Below are positions 8,630 through 16,211 of a DNA stretch of 22,797 bases, one piece after another (positions within the stretch are counted from its first letter, which is position 1; each line of letters opens with the position of its first letter). The stretch covers positions 1 to 22,797 of the forward strand of contig JAZLLD010000049.1 of assembly GCA_045597945.1 (NCBI GenBank), written 5' to 3'. The notes beneath the pieces are model-generated. The model was not told where the DNA came from, did not search any database, and was given only the letters and a program-made list of their open reading frames with translations. The position numbers and the translations under genes were made by a program. The DNA comes from Colimorpha sp045597945. Lineage in GTDB: Bacteria; Bacteroidota; Bacteroidia; Bacteroidales; P3.

Positions 8630-9310
8630 ATGTCGGAACTGACCAACCAACTTTTTGAACTCCGAGACGCGGAATATGCCGCCTTCCAGGCCAAGCTGAC
8701 CCCGGGCATCGCCCAGGGAAAGTTCATCGGCGTGCGCGTGCCAATCTTGCGCAACTTTGCCAAGACTTTTGCCAAGGACCCGGCACACGAGGCCTTCCTG
8801 CAGCAACTGCCCCATGACTACTATGACGAGAACATGCTGCACGCGCTGCTGCTCTCGCAAATCAAAGACTACGACACTTGTATTGAGCAAGTTGAGCGAT
8901 TTCTGCCATACGTCGACAACTGGGCCGTGTGCGACATTATGTCGCCCAAGGTGTTTGCCAAGCACAAATCGGCTCTCCTGGCAAAAATCAGAGAATGGAG
9001 CGCTTCGACGGAGACCTACACTTGCCGTTTCGGCTTGGAAATGCTGATGAGTTTTTATCTTGACGCCGACTTCTGCCCTGAGTATCTGGACATTGCGGCG
9101 GCGGCAAGGAGCGAAGAATACTATGTGAAGATGATGGTGGCGTGGTTCTTTGCCACGGCCTTGGCCAAGCAATGGGAGGCCACAATCCCCTACATCGAGA
9201 AGAAGGTGCTAGCACCTTGGACCCACAACAAGACCATACAGAAGGCTCGCGAGAGCTATCGAATAACACCAGCACAGAAAGAATACTTAAACACATTAAA
9301 AGTTAAATAG
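8630..9310 (+). CDS. AlkD-like DNA alkylation repair protein
   Basis: The 226-residue all-helical protein matches the AlkD/DNA alkylation repair family, HEAT-repeat DNA glycosylases that excise bulky or positively charged alkylated bases. Residues equivalent to the Bacillus AlkD active-site set are present. Trp98 and Asp102 lie in VDNWAVCDIMSPKVF, Arg133 in YTCRFGLEMLM, and Trp172 in VAWFFATALAKQW. The Trp-Asp and Arg-Trp spacings (4 and 39) equal those of AlkD. It starts 129 bp after the GH109-like gene with no consensus promoter seen. It ends 2 bp before the DUF3795 gene, so it likely heads a short operon with DUF3795 and DUF5131. Bacteroidota carry many members of unproven substrate. Confidence 0.9.
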   Translation: MSELTNQLFELRDAEYAAFQAKLTPGIAQGKFIGVRVPILRNFAKTFAKDPAHEAFLQQLPHDYYDENMLHALLLSQIKDYDTCIEQVERFLPYVDNWAVCDIMSPKVFAKHKSALLAKIREWSASTETYTCRFGLEMLMSFYLDADFCPEYLDIAAAARSEEYYVKMMVAWFFATALAKQWEATIPYIEKKVLAPWTHNKTIQKARESYRITPAQKEYLNTLKVK

Positions 9311-9312
9311 TT

Positions 9313-9651
9313 ATGAACAAACTAACTGCTTGCTGCGGATTGAACTGCGAGGAATGCGAGGCCCGCATTGCCACTATCAAGAACGACGATATCATGCGCC
9401 GTGAGGTGGCCGTAAAATGGTGCAAGATGAACAACACCGACCAGATTACGCCCGAGACCATCAACTGCATGGGCTGCCGCACCGAGGGTGTGAAATTCGC
9501 ATTCTGCCAATCGATGTGCCAGATTCGCAAATGTGCCATGGCCAAAGGCTTTGAGACTTGCGAACAATGCCCCGATATCAAAGATTGCGACCATATCAAG
9601 CCCCTGCTTGAGTGGAATCCCGTTGTGAAGCAAAACCTTGGAATTGAATAG
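9313..9651 (+). CDS. DUF3795 cysteine-rich small protein
   Basis: This 112-residue protein has 13 cysteines, several in paired arrangements: CC (7-8), CxxC (12/15), CxxC (52/55), CxxxC (65/69), C74, CxxC (83/86) and C92. The N-terminal ACCGLNCEEC and the later MCQIRKCA and CEQCPDIKDC are typical of the DUF3795 family, which probably binds zinc or an iron-sulfur cluster. Function is unknown. The gene sits 2 bp after AlkD and directly abuts the DUF5131 start (TAG then ATG), so translational coupling is likely. No signal peptide or membrane segment is present, so it is cytoplasmic. Confidence 0.85.
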   Translation: MNKLTACCGLNCEECEARIATIKNDDIMRREVAVKWCKMNNTDQITPETINCMGCRTEGVKFAFCQSMCQIRKCAMAKGFETCEQCPDIKDCDHIKPLLEWNPVVKQNLGIE

Positions 9652-10455
9652 ATGAGCGAGAACTGGGAGATGTTTGTTGACTGGAATCCGTGGCACGGTT
9701 GCACCAAGGTGAGCCCCGGATGCAAATATTGCTATGTCTACCGTCAAGACGAGATGTACGGCGCTACTGTTGCCAGCAGCCTGGCACGGAAGACCGGCAA
9801 CTTCAACCTCCCACTGAAACGCCGGCGCGACAAGACTTGGAAGTTGCAGAGCGGCACGATGGTGTTCACTTGTTTCACCTCGGATTTTCTGCTGCAGGAT
9901 GCCGACGAATGGCGAGGCGAATGCTGGCAGATGATAAAGGAGAGAAGCGATCTGTTGTTTTACTTCTTCACCAAGCGAATCGACCGCTTTATGCAGTGTG
10001 TTCCAGCGGATTGGGGCGACGGATATGACAATGTACTGGTGGGTTGCACGGTGGAGAACCAAGAGATGGCCGACTATCGACTTCCTATCTTCAACTCCTT
10101 GCCTATCAAGCACAAGAGCATCGTTGTAGCCCCCATCATCGGCCCGGTGGATTTGACCGCACATTTGAACTCCGACATCGAGGAGGTGTGCGTGAGCGGT
10201 GAGTCGGGGGTGGATGCCCGGCCTTGCGACTACGCATGGGTGCTAGCGCTGCGGGAGCAATGCGTGCGGAGCGATATCCCATTCCGCTTCCATCAGACTG
10301 GCGCTAAGTTTATTAAGGATGGCCGGATGTACCGCGTGCACCGCCGCTTCCAGCTCAGCCAGGCCCATAAAGCCAACATCGACTATAAGATAGGCAAGTT
10401 CTACGCGCCCGAGAAAGTGAAGTTTGAGTGGAGCGACGATGTCTACCATGACTAG
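9652..10455 (+). CDS. DUF5131 (phage Gp37/Gp68-like) protein with radical-SAM-like cysteine cluster
   Basis: The 267-residue product carries the DUF5131 signature. NPWHGCTKVSPGCKYCYV places Cys17, Cys24 and Cys27 in a CX6CX2C cluster. It is followed by FFTKRIDRF (105-113), GCTVENQEMADYRLP (131-145), VSGESG with RPCDYAWV (181-197) and FRFHQTGAKF (211-220). The family is widespread in phages and bacteria, and its cysteine layout suggests an iron-sulfur, radical-SAM-like enzyme; no reaction is established. It starts with no gap after DUF3795. The link with AlkD-like repair suggests nucleic-acid repair or modification, which is inference. Confidence 0.87.
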   Translation: MSENWEMFVDWNPWHGCTKVSPGCKYCYVYRQDEMYGATVASSLARKTGNFNLPLKRRRDKTWKLQSGTMVFTCFTSDFLLQDADEWRGECWQMIKERSDLLFYFFTKRIDRFMQCVPADWGDGYDNVLVGCTVENQEMADYRLPIFNSLPIKHKSIVVAPIIGPVDLTAHLNSDIEEVCVSGESGVDARPCDYAWVLALREQCVRSDIPFRFHQTGAKFIKDGRMYRVHRRFQLSQAHKANIDYKIGKFYAPEKVKFEWSDDVYHD

Positions 10456-10522
10456 ACCGATGCAGAAAATAAAGTTGGAGAGGGAAACAATATTTATATA
10501 TATATCACGTTCATTATTTGAT

Positions 10523-11023
10523 ATGAAAAGAATTCGACAATATCTGGGAATTGTGGTGGCGCTGCTGTGCTACTATGTGGTGCACGAGGGTGCGCACTGG
10601 CTTTATGCCATGTGCCACGGTGTGTTCAAGCAGGTGAATGTGATGGCGTTAGGCGTGCAGATTGATATCTTCCGCAACCAAATGACCGATTCGCAGTTGG
10701 GCTGGTTCTGCCTGGTAGGACCTTTGGCCACATTGGCGGCAGCCTATCTTTTAGTTCTTTTGCGCAAGAGGATTTGCGGTGCCAAGAGCAAGATTTTCCG
10801 CGCATGTGCCTGGTACACAAGTATCGTGATGTTGATGCTTGACCCGCTGTATTTGAGCGTGATGTATCATTTTGTGGGTGGCGGCGACATGAATGGCATC
10901 CGGCTGCTGATGCCCGAAGCCGTGACAGCCAGCTTGTTTGGTGCTTTGGCTCTGGTGAATGGATTTGTGCTGCTGAAAGTATTGTTGCCAATTTATACGC
11001 AGTCGTTTAGGGAGAATAGTTGA
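10523..11023 (+). CDS. M50-like integral membrane metalloprotease homologue
   Basis: This 166-residue protein has four predicted membrane segments (about 7-28, 60-82, 94-116, 134-157). A zinc-site motif VVHEGAHW (HExxH at 21-25) lies in the first. GGGDMNG (119-125) near the end of the third could supply the third ligand, and GPLAT (66-70) resembles the M50/site-2-protease core. Proteolytic activity is inferred only from these motifs. The ATG at 10523 was chosen because an alternative at 10424 overlaps the DUF5131 gene and adds a non-conserved tail. The 67 bp gap is AT-rich with a TATATATATA run but no full promoter match. Confidence 0.72.
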   Translation: MKRIRQYLGIVVALLCYYVVHEGAHWLYAMCHGVFKQVNVMALGVQIDIFRNQMTDSQLGWFCLVGPLATLAAAYLLVLLRKRICGAKSKIFRACAWYTSIVMLMLDPLYLSVMYHFVGGGDMNGIRLLMPEAVTASLFGALALVNGFVLLKVLLPIYTQSFRENS

Positions 11024-11052
11024 TGGAGTTTTAAGTTTTGGGGCGGAAGCCT

Positions 11053-11076
11053 GTTAACGTTAAGGTTAAAGTTAAG
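11053..11076 (+). repeat. Four GTTAAN hexamers before the U32 start
   Basis: GTTAAC, GTTAAG, GTTAAA and GTTAAG follow in exact tandem and end 3 nt before the ATG at 11080. Function unknown; it is a short simple repeat in the leader. Confidence 0.6.
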
Positions 11077-11079
11077 AAA

Positions 11080-12336
11080 ATGAACAATAAATTAGAGATA
11101 ATGGCCCCGGTGGGGTCGTATGAGAGTTTGCAGGCCGCTATTAAGGCAGGTGCTAATGCGGTGTATTTCGGTGTGGGCAACTTGAATATGCGCTCGCGCT
11201 CGGCAGCCAACTTCGGCTTGGACGACCTGGCTGAGATTGCCCGCATTGCTCATGAGCATGGTGTGCGCACCTATCTGACCGTGAACACAATCATTTACAA
11301 CCATGAGATTGAGGAAATGCACACCCTGGTGCAGGCCGCCAAAGAAGCCGGCATCAGTGCCATTATTGCCTCCGACATGGCTGTGATTATGTATGCCAAC
11401 AGCATCGGCGTGGAGGTTCACATCAGCACACAGTGCAATATTTCCAATGTGGAAGCCGTGAAGTTCTTCGCTCAGTTTGCCGATGTGGTGGTGACTGCTC
11501 GCGAGTTACCTTTGGCCCAAGTGGCTGAAATCACACAATATATCAAGGATAATGACATTCGCGGACCCAAGGGCGAGCTGGTACAGGTGGAGGTGTTTGC
11601 CCATGGTGCCTTGTGTATGAGCGTGAGCGGCAAATGCTATCTGAGCCTGGACGAATACAACTATAGCGCCAACCGCGGAGCCTGCCTGCAGCTCTGCCGC
11701 CGCAAATATCTGGTCAAGGATGTAGAGAGCGATGTGGAGCTGGTGGTGGACGGCAAATATATCATGTCGCCCAAAGACCTGTGCACCATAGGTTTCCTTG
11801 ACAAAGTGGTGAAGGCAGGTGTGCGCGTGCTGAAGATTGAAGGCCGCGGCCGCTCGGCTGACTATGTGAAGGTGGTGGTGGAATGCTACAAAGAAGCCCT
11901 GGAGTCTATCGAGGACGGCACCTATTCGCAAGAGAAGATTGCCGGCTGGATGGAACGCCTGGCAACAGTGTTCAACCGCGGATTCTGGGATGGCTACTAT
12001 ATGGGCCGCAAGATGGGAGAATGGAGCGAACGCTATGGTTCTCAAGCCACTGAAAACAAAGTCTTCTTGGGTAAGGTGACCAACTATTACAACCGTCCCA
12101 TGGTGGCAGAGATGAAGATTGAAACTGCCGAAAGCCTAAAAGTGGGCGACACCTTGATGGTCATTGGCCAAACGACAGGCGTGTATTCTGCTGTGATTGA
12201 GGAGCTGAGACTAGGCCACAAGGCTATTCCCGTGGAGGAAGTGAAGCAGGGCAATGTGTTCAGTGTCAAGACCTCAGAGATGTTGCATCGCGGCGACAAG
12301 GTTTATCGAGTGGACAAGGTTATTGAAGAATTTTAG
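11080..12336 (+). CDS. Peptidase U32 family protein (RNA-hydroxylation/collagenase-like)
   Basis: This is a 418-residue protein of the U32 family. The PROSITE U32 signature is fully present as EVFAHGALCMSVSGKCYLS (171-189), including its two cysteines. The N-terminal MAPVGSYESLQAAIKAGANA begins the TIM-barrel-like domain, and further cysteines (RGACLQLCRRKY) fit the iron-sulfur site reported for some members. Relatives were first annotated as collagenases. E. coli TrhP and RlhA instead support hydroxylation of tRNA and 23S rRNA, so an RNA-modification role is likely. The ATG at 11080 was chosen; an in-frame TTG at 11038 would only add repeat-encoded residues. The stop codon lies inside a period-7 repeat (12334-12402). 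Confidence 0.9.
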   Translation: MNNKLEIMAPVGSYESLQAAIKAGANAVYFGVGNLNMRSRSAANFGLDDLAEIARIAHEHGVRTYLTVNTIIYNHEIEEMHTLVQAAKEAGISAIIASDMAVIMYANSIGVEVHISTQCNISNVEAVKFFAQFADVVVTARELPLAQVAEITQYIKDNDIRGPKGELVQVEVFAHGALCMSVSGKCYLSLDEYNYSANRGACLQLCRRKYLVKDVESDVELVVDGKYIMSPKDLCTIGFLDKVVKAGVRVLKIEGRGRSADYVKVVVECYKEALESIEDGTYSQEKIAGWMERLATVFNRGFWDGYYMGRKMGEWSERYGSQATENKVFLGKVTNYYNRPMVAEMKIETAESLKVGDTLMVIGQTTGVYSAVIEELRLGHKAIPVEEVKQGNVFSVKTSEMLHRGDKVYRVDKVIEEF

Positions 12337-12402
12337 ATTGTAGCATGTAGGGCTCCAGGTGCGGCAGCCTCTATTCACTAATCACTAATTTCACAATTCA
12401 CT
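12334..12402. repeat. Period-7 two-arm repeat with GC core (site A)
   Basis: The left arm has GTAGATT-type heptamers, then comes the GC-rich core TGCGGCAGCC (12360-12369). The right arm has TTCACTA/ATCACTA heptamers running directly into the ATG at 12403. The first three bases are the stop codon of the U32 gene. The element is nearly the reverse complement of site B (17804-17900). Confidence 0.75.
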
Positions 12403-13452
12403 ATGAACAAAGAATTTATGTCGGCTTTGCTGACAGCATATAGCCCCAGCGGTTTGGAGACTGAGGCATTGAAGGTTTGGGACAAATTCTGCGAGGACTT
12501 GAATCTGAAACCTTATTATAGCGATAAGATTGGCAATCACGCCTATAGCCTTGGCCATGGCGAGACCAAGATTTTGCTCTCGGGCCATATCGACGAGGTG
12601 AACGCCCGCGTGATTTATATTGACACTGATGGCAATATTTCTATGACCAGCACCGGCGGCATGTGCCGCAAATCGCTGGTGGCATCCGAGATAGTGATCC
12701 TTGGCGACAAAGGCCCGGTGAAAGGCATTGTGGGCAAGAAACCCATCCATCTGGAGAGTTTGAAGGAGCGCGACCAAATGGAGGATTTCGACAGCCTCCG
12801 CATTGATGTGGGTGCCGATTCCAAAGAGGAGGTTGAAGCTCTGGGCATCTGCCCGGGCAGCATTGTGGTGTACAAACGCAATGTGGATGTGAATTTTGGC
12901 GAACACAAGATTGCGTCTAACTCATTGGACGACAAAGTGGCCGTGTATATCACCGGCATGATTATGCAGGAGCTGAAAGCCAGCGTTGAGCAATGGGGCG
13001 ACAAATACACGGTCATAGGCATGGCCGCAGCTCAAGAAGAAACCGGCTGCCGCGGAGCACAGATTGCCGCACACAACATTAATCCTGATATATCCATCGA
13101 CTTTGATGTCACTTTCGCCACCGATGGCGGCCTGGGTATCAAGAAAGAGAAGCAAGGCGATGTGCGCTTGGGTAAAGGCGGCGTAATCATGTATGGTCCA
13201 GACAAAAGCATCCGCATTGCCAACCTGCTGAAAGAGGTTTGCCGCAAAGGCGAGATTCCATTCCAGTCGGTGGCTGGCCGTGCTGGCGGCACCAACACCA
13301 ACCAGATACAGCTCATGTCGGCCAACTGCGAGACCATGCTGATTTCCGTGCCCAACCGCAACATGCACACCCCCGTGGAGGTCTGCGATTGGCGTGATAT
13401 TCAAAGCATTATTGACATGACTGTAGGTGTGGTAAATACCATGCAACTGTAA
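12403..13452 (+). CDS. M42 family metallo-aminopeptidase
   Basis: The 349-residue protein matches M42 (PepA/TET-type) cytoplasmic aminopeptidases, which form large tetrahedral assemblies and trim N-terminal residues from peptides. The di-metal ligands can be placed by family pattern: His62 (SGHIDEV), Asp176 (NSLDDKVAV), Glu213 with catalytic Glu212 (QEETGCRG), Asp235 (IDFDVTF) and His322 (NRNMHTPVEV). Length is standard. It starts immediately after the period-7 repeat that fills the whole gap to the U32 gene, and it is followed 12 bp later by the DUF389 gene. Substrate preference cannot be told. Confidence 0.93.
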   Translation: MNKEFMSALLTAYSPSGLETEALKVWDKFCEDLNLKPYYSDKIGNHAYSLGHGETKILLSGHIDEVNARVIYIDTDGNISMTSTGGMCRKSLVASEIVILGDKGPVKGIVGKKPIHLESLKERDQMEDFDSLRIDVGADSKEEVEALGICPGSIVVYKRNVDVNFGEHKIASNSLDDKVAVYITGMIMQELKASVEQWGDKYTVIGMAAAQEETGCRGAQIAAHNINPDISIDFDVTFATDGGLGIKKEKQGDVRLGKGGVIMYGPDKSIRIANLLKEVCRKGEIPFQSVAGRAGGTNTNQIQLMSANCETMLISVPNRNMHTPVEVCDWRDIQSIIDMTVGVVNTMQL

Positions 13453-13464
13453 TACTCCCAAAAT

Positions 13465-14805
13465 ATGAGCAAAAGCGAAAGAAAAGAAAACCGCAACAGA
13501 TTATTACTGAAGCTGAAAAGGCGGCTTCAGCTGAAAGAGCATATCGACACGGCAGCCGCTGTGGAATCGATCCAGAAGGGGCAGATTTTCAGAGGACCAA
13601 ATGTCTATATTCTTGCATTTGCTATCATCATAGCATCTGTAGGTTTGAATGTTAATTCCATTCCCGTAATTATTGGCGCCATGCTCATCTCGCCCCTGAT
13701 GGGACCCATTGTGGGCGTTGGCTTATCGCTGGGAACCAATGATTTCGCACTGCTCAGATCGTCGCTGAAGAACCTATTCACCATGGTGGCGATAAGTATT
13801 GTGGCCTCAGCCCTTTACTTCACATTATCGCCATTGAAACTGGAGAACCCAACCGAGCTTCTGGCAAGAACAAATCCCACCATCTACGATGTGCTGATAG
13901 CCTTGTTCGGCGGACTTGCCGGCATACTGGAAATCAGCCGAAAAGAGAAAGGCACTGTGATGTCGGGCGTGGCTATCGCCACGGCACTCATGCCGCCCCT
14001 GTGCACTATCGGCTACGGCATAGCATCGCTGAACCCCCATTATGCCCTGGGCGCACTCTACCTATTCTTTATCAACGGTGTTTTTATTGCCCTGGCGGCA
14101 TTCTTGGGCGTGAAATACTTGGGATTCAAGACTATGAAAGAGGTCGACCCCGCAACCGAGCGCAAGAATCGACGCCGGATTGGATTTGCCATTCTAGTGC
14201 TGATAATTCCTAGCATTTTTTCAGCAGTCAATGTGATTCAACATAACAACTTTGAGCGAAGCGTTACCGACTTTGTGAAGATGGCAGAAAATACTGGCAA
14301 CAATTTCATCTATGATGTTGAGATAAGTCATGATGAGAAACCCTCAAAGGTGGAACTCTTTGTGGCAACCAACGAGATTGATCCCAGCACCAAAGAAACA
14401 CTGTATGCCCTGGCCGCCGAGCAAGGAATCAAGCGAAGCCAGATATTGTTCAACACCGGCGCTGCCGACAAGACCCTCAGATCCGACAAACTGGCAGCAG
14501 ACATTCTTGCACGGAATGAAAAACAGATTGCCAACAAAGACAGCGTGATTGTGCAGATGTCGAAGCGAATTGAACAGCTGGAATCCGGTGAACTCCCCTA
14601 CAGCCAGCTTGAGAAAGAGATACGGGCTCAATATCCTTCTATCCAATTAATTACAATTGCCAAAGGTTTTTCTTCTGCTAACGATACATTGCACAATGTG
14701 GTGCTTGTGCAGACCACTCCGGCATTGAACAGCACACAAAAAGACCAGTTGAAACGCTGGATGGCAGTGCGGATTGGTACTCCAGAAATAACAATTATCA
14801 ACTAA
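13465..14805 (+). CDS. DUF389 (TIGR00341-like) membrane protein with long soluble C-terminus
   Basis: The 446-residue protein starts with a basic cytoplasmic tail of about 45 residues, then has the DUF389 membrane domain. About six segments run between residues 46 and 256, including the conserved GAMLISPLMGP (71-81) and GVAIATALMPPLC (168-180). From about 260 to the end there is a soluble domain with a probable coiled coil near 345-375 (EKQIANKDSVIVQMSKRIEQ). Function of the family is unknown. It lies 12 bp after the M42 gene and 20 bp before radA, so it is probably part of that transcript. Confidence 0.9.
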   Translation: MSKSERKENRNRLLLKLKRRLQLKEHIDTAAAVESIQKGQIFRGPNVYILAFAIIIASVGLNVNSIPVIIGAMLISPLMGPIVGVGLSLGTNDFALLRSSLKNLFTMVAISIVASALYFTLSPLKLENPTELLARTNPTIYDVLIALFGGLAGILEISRKEKGTVMSGVAIATALMPPLCTIGYGIASLNPHYALGALYLFFINGVFIALAAFLGVKYLGFKTMKEVDPATERKNRRRIGFAILVLIIPSIFSAVNVIQHNNFERSVTDFVKMAENTGNNFIYDVEISHDEKPSKVELFVATNEIDPSTKETLYALAAEQGIKRSQILFNTGAADKTLRSDKLAADILARNEKQIANKDSVIVQMSKRIEQLESGELPYSQLEKEIRAQYPSIQLITIAKGFSSANDTLHNVVLVQTTPALNSTQKDQLKRWMAVRIGTPEITIIN

Positions 14806-14825
14806 TTTCTTGACACACCGACACA

Positions 14826-16211
14826 ATGGCTAAAGCGAGAACATATTATTATTGCCGCGAATGTGGCTACCAGTCGAGCAGCTGGCTAGGCAAGTGCCCG
14901 GCTTGTGGCAAATGGAATACTTTCGACGAGGAGGTTGTCCAGCACGAGACTCCGGGCAAAGGCAAAGGCGCAGCAAAGAACAAGCAAAGCGAACCAAAAC
15001 TTATTCAGCACGTTACCTATAGCGAGACACAGCGCATGCCCACACATTGCGGTGAGTTCGACCGTGTGCTGGGCGGTGGTATCGTACCCGGCAGTCTGTT
15101 GCTTATAGGGGGCGAACCTGGCATCGGCAAAAGCACATTGTTGTTGCAGACCGCCTTGGCCGCAACCGACAGCAAGATATTGTATGTCAGCGGTGAAGAA
15201 AGTGAAGAGCAGATAAAGATGCGTGCCGACCGTGTGGCGGCCAACAATCCACAAGGGGCATCGCTTAACGCCCAGCTGTATGTGGTCAGCGAGACTTCCA
15301 TGGAGCGCATTTTTGAGCATATCGTAGCAGTGGAACCCGACTTGCTGATTGTGGATTCTATCCAGACGGTCAACACCGAGAGCATTGAATCCGGCAGCGG
15401 CAGCATCTCGCAGATTCGCGAATGCACCACTCAGTTTCAACGCTATGCCAAAGAGAACGGAGTGCCGGTGCTGCTGGTGGGCCATATCACTAAGGATGGT
15501 TCATTGGCCGGACCTAAAGTGATGGAACACATAGTGGATGCCGTGCTGCAATTTGAAGGCGACAGGAACTACGGCTTCCGCATTCTGCGGTCGCTAAAGA
15601 ACCGCTTTGGCTCCACTGCCGAGATTGGTATTTTTGAGATGCGAGGCAGCGGATTGTGCGAGGTGTCCAACCCTTCGGAACTCCTTTTGGCTCATAGAGA
15701 TGAAGAACTGAGCGGTGCTGCAGTATCGGCCACATTGGAGGGTGCCAGGCCGATGTTTGTTGAGGTGCAGTCGCTGGTGAGCACTGCCGTTTATGGTACG
15801 CCTCAGCGCAATGCTAACGGATTTGATATGAGGAGAATGAATATGCTCTTGGCTGTGCTGGAGAAGCGCTGCGGTTTCAAACTGGGTGCCAAAGACGTGT
15901 TTCTGAACATGGCTGGCGGCATGCGCGTGAGCGACCCTGCTATGGATTTGGCCGTGGCTTGCAGCATCTTGAGCAGCAATGTGGATCTGCCCATACCACC
16001 CCGCTATTGCTTTGCCGCCGAACTCGGTTTGAGTGGCGAGGTACGCCCCGTAAGCCGTGTGGAACAGCGCATTGGCGAGGCCGACAGACTCGGTTTTGAG
16101 AAAATATTTGTTTCAAAATACGATGCCAAGCAGATTGATAGCTCGCGCTATAAAATCAAGATTGTGGCAGTCAGCGTCATCGAAGAAGCATTCAGAGAGC
16201 TGTTCGCATGA
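14826..16211 (+). CDS. radA: DNA repair protein RadA (Sms)
   Basis: This 461-residue protein is a RecA-like DNA helicase that helps process recombination intermediates. It has the N-terminal zinc finger (Cys10, Cys13, Cys24, Cys27) and a Walker A GEPGIGKST (96-104). Walker B is LLIVDS (173-178). The RadA-specific KNRFG motif is at 258-262. The C-terminal Lon-protease-like domain (about 280-461) lacks an obvious catalytic Ser-Lys pair, as is usual in RadA. Length is normal. Its stop overlaps the next start by 4 bp (ATGA at 16208-16211), so the secreted TonB-C-like protein downstream is probably translationally coupled, an unexpected partner. Confidence 0.97.
   Translation: MAKARTYYYCRECGYQSSSWLGKCPACGKWNTFDEEVVQHETPGKGKGAAKNKQSEPKLIQHVTYSETQRMPTHCGEFDRVLGGGIVPGSLLLIGGEPGIGKSTLLLQTALAATDSKILYVSGEESEEQIKMRADRVAANNPQGASLNAQLYVVSETSMERIFEHIVAVEPDLLIVDSIQTVNTESIESGSGSISQIRECTTQFQRYAKENGVPVLLVGHITKDGSLAGPKVMEHIVDAVLQFEGDRNYGFRILRSLKNRFGSTAEIGIFEMRGSGLCEVSNPSELLLAHRDEELSGAAVSATLEGARPMFVEVQSLVSTAVYGTPQRNANGFDMRRMNMLLAVLEKRCGFKLGAKDVFLNMAGGMRVSDPAMDLAVACSILSSNVDLPIPPRYCFAAELGLSGEVRPVSRVEQRIGEADRLGFEKIFVSKYDAKQIDSSRYKIKIVAVSVIEEAFRELFA

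Noticed and set aside
10424..10522. Upstream ATG for the M50-like protein
   Set aside because: It overlaps the DUF5131 gene and adds a non-hydrophobic tail ahead of the first membrane segment.
11038..11079. Upstream TTG start for the U32 protein
   Set aside because: The added residues are a translation of the GTTAAN hexamers; the conserved family start is at 11080.
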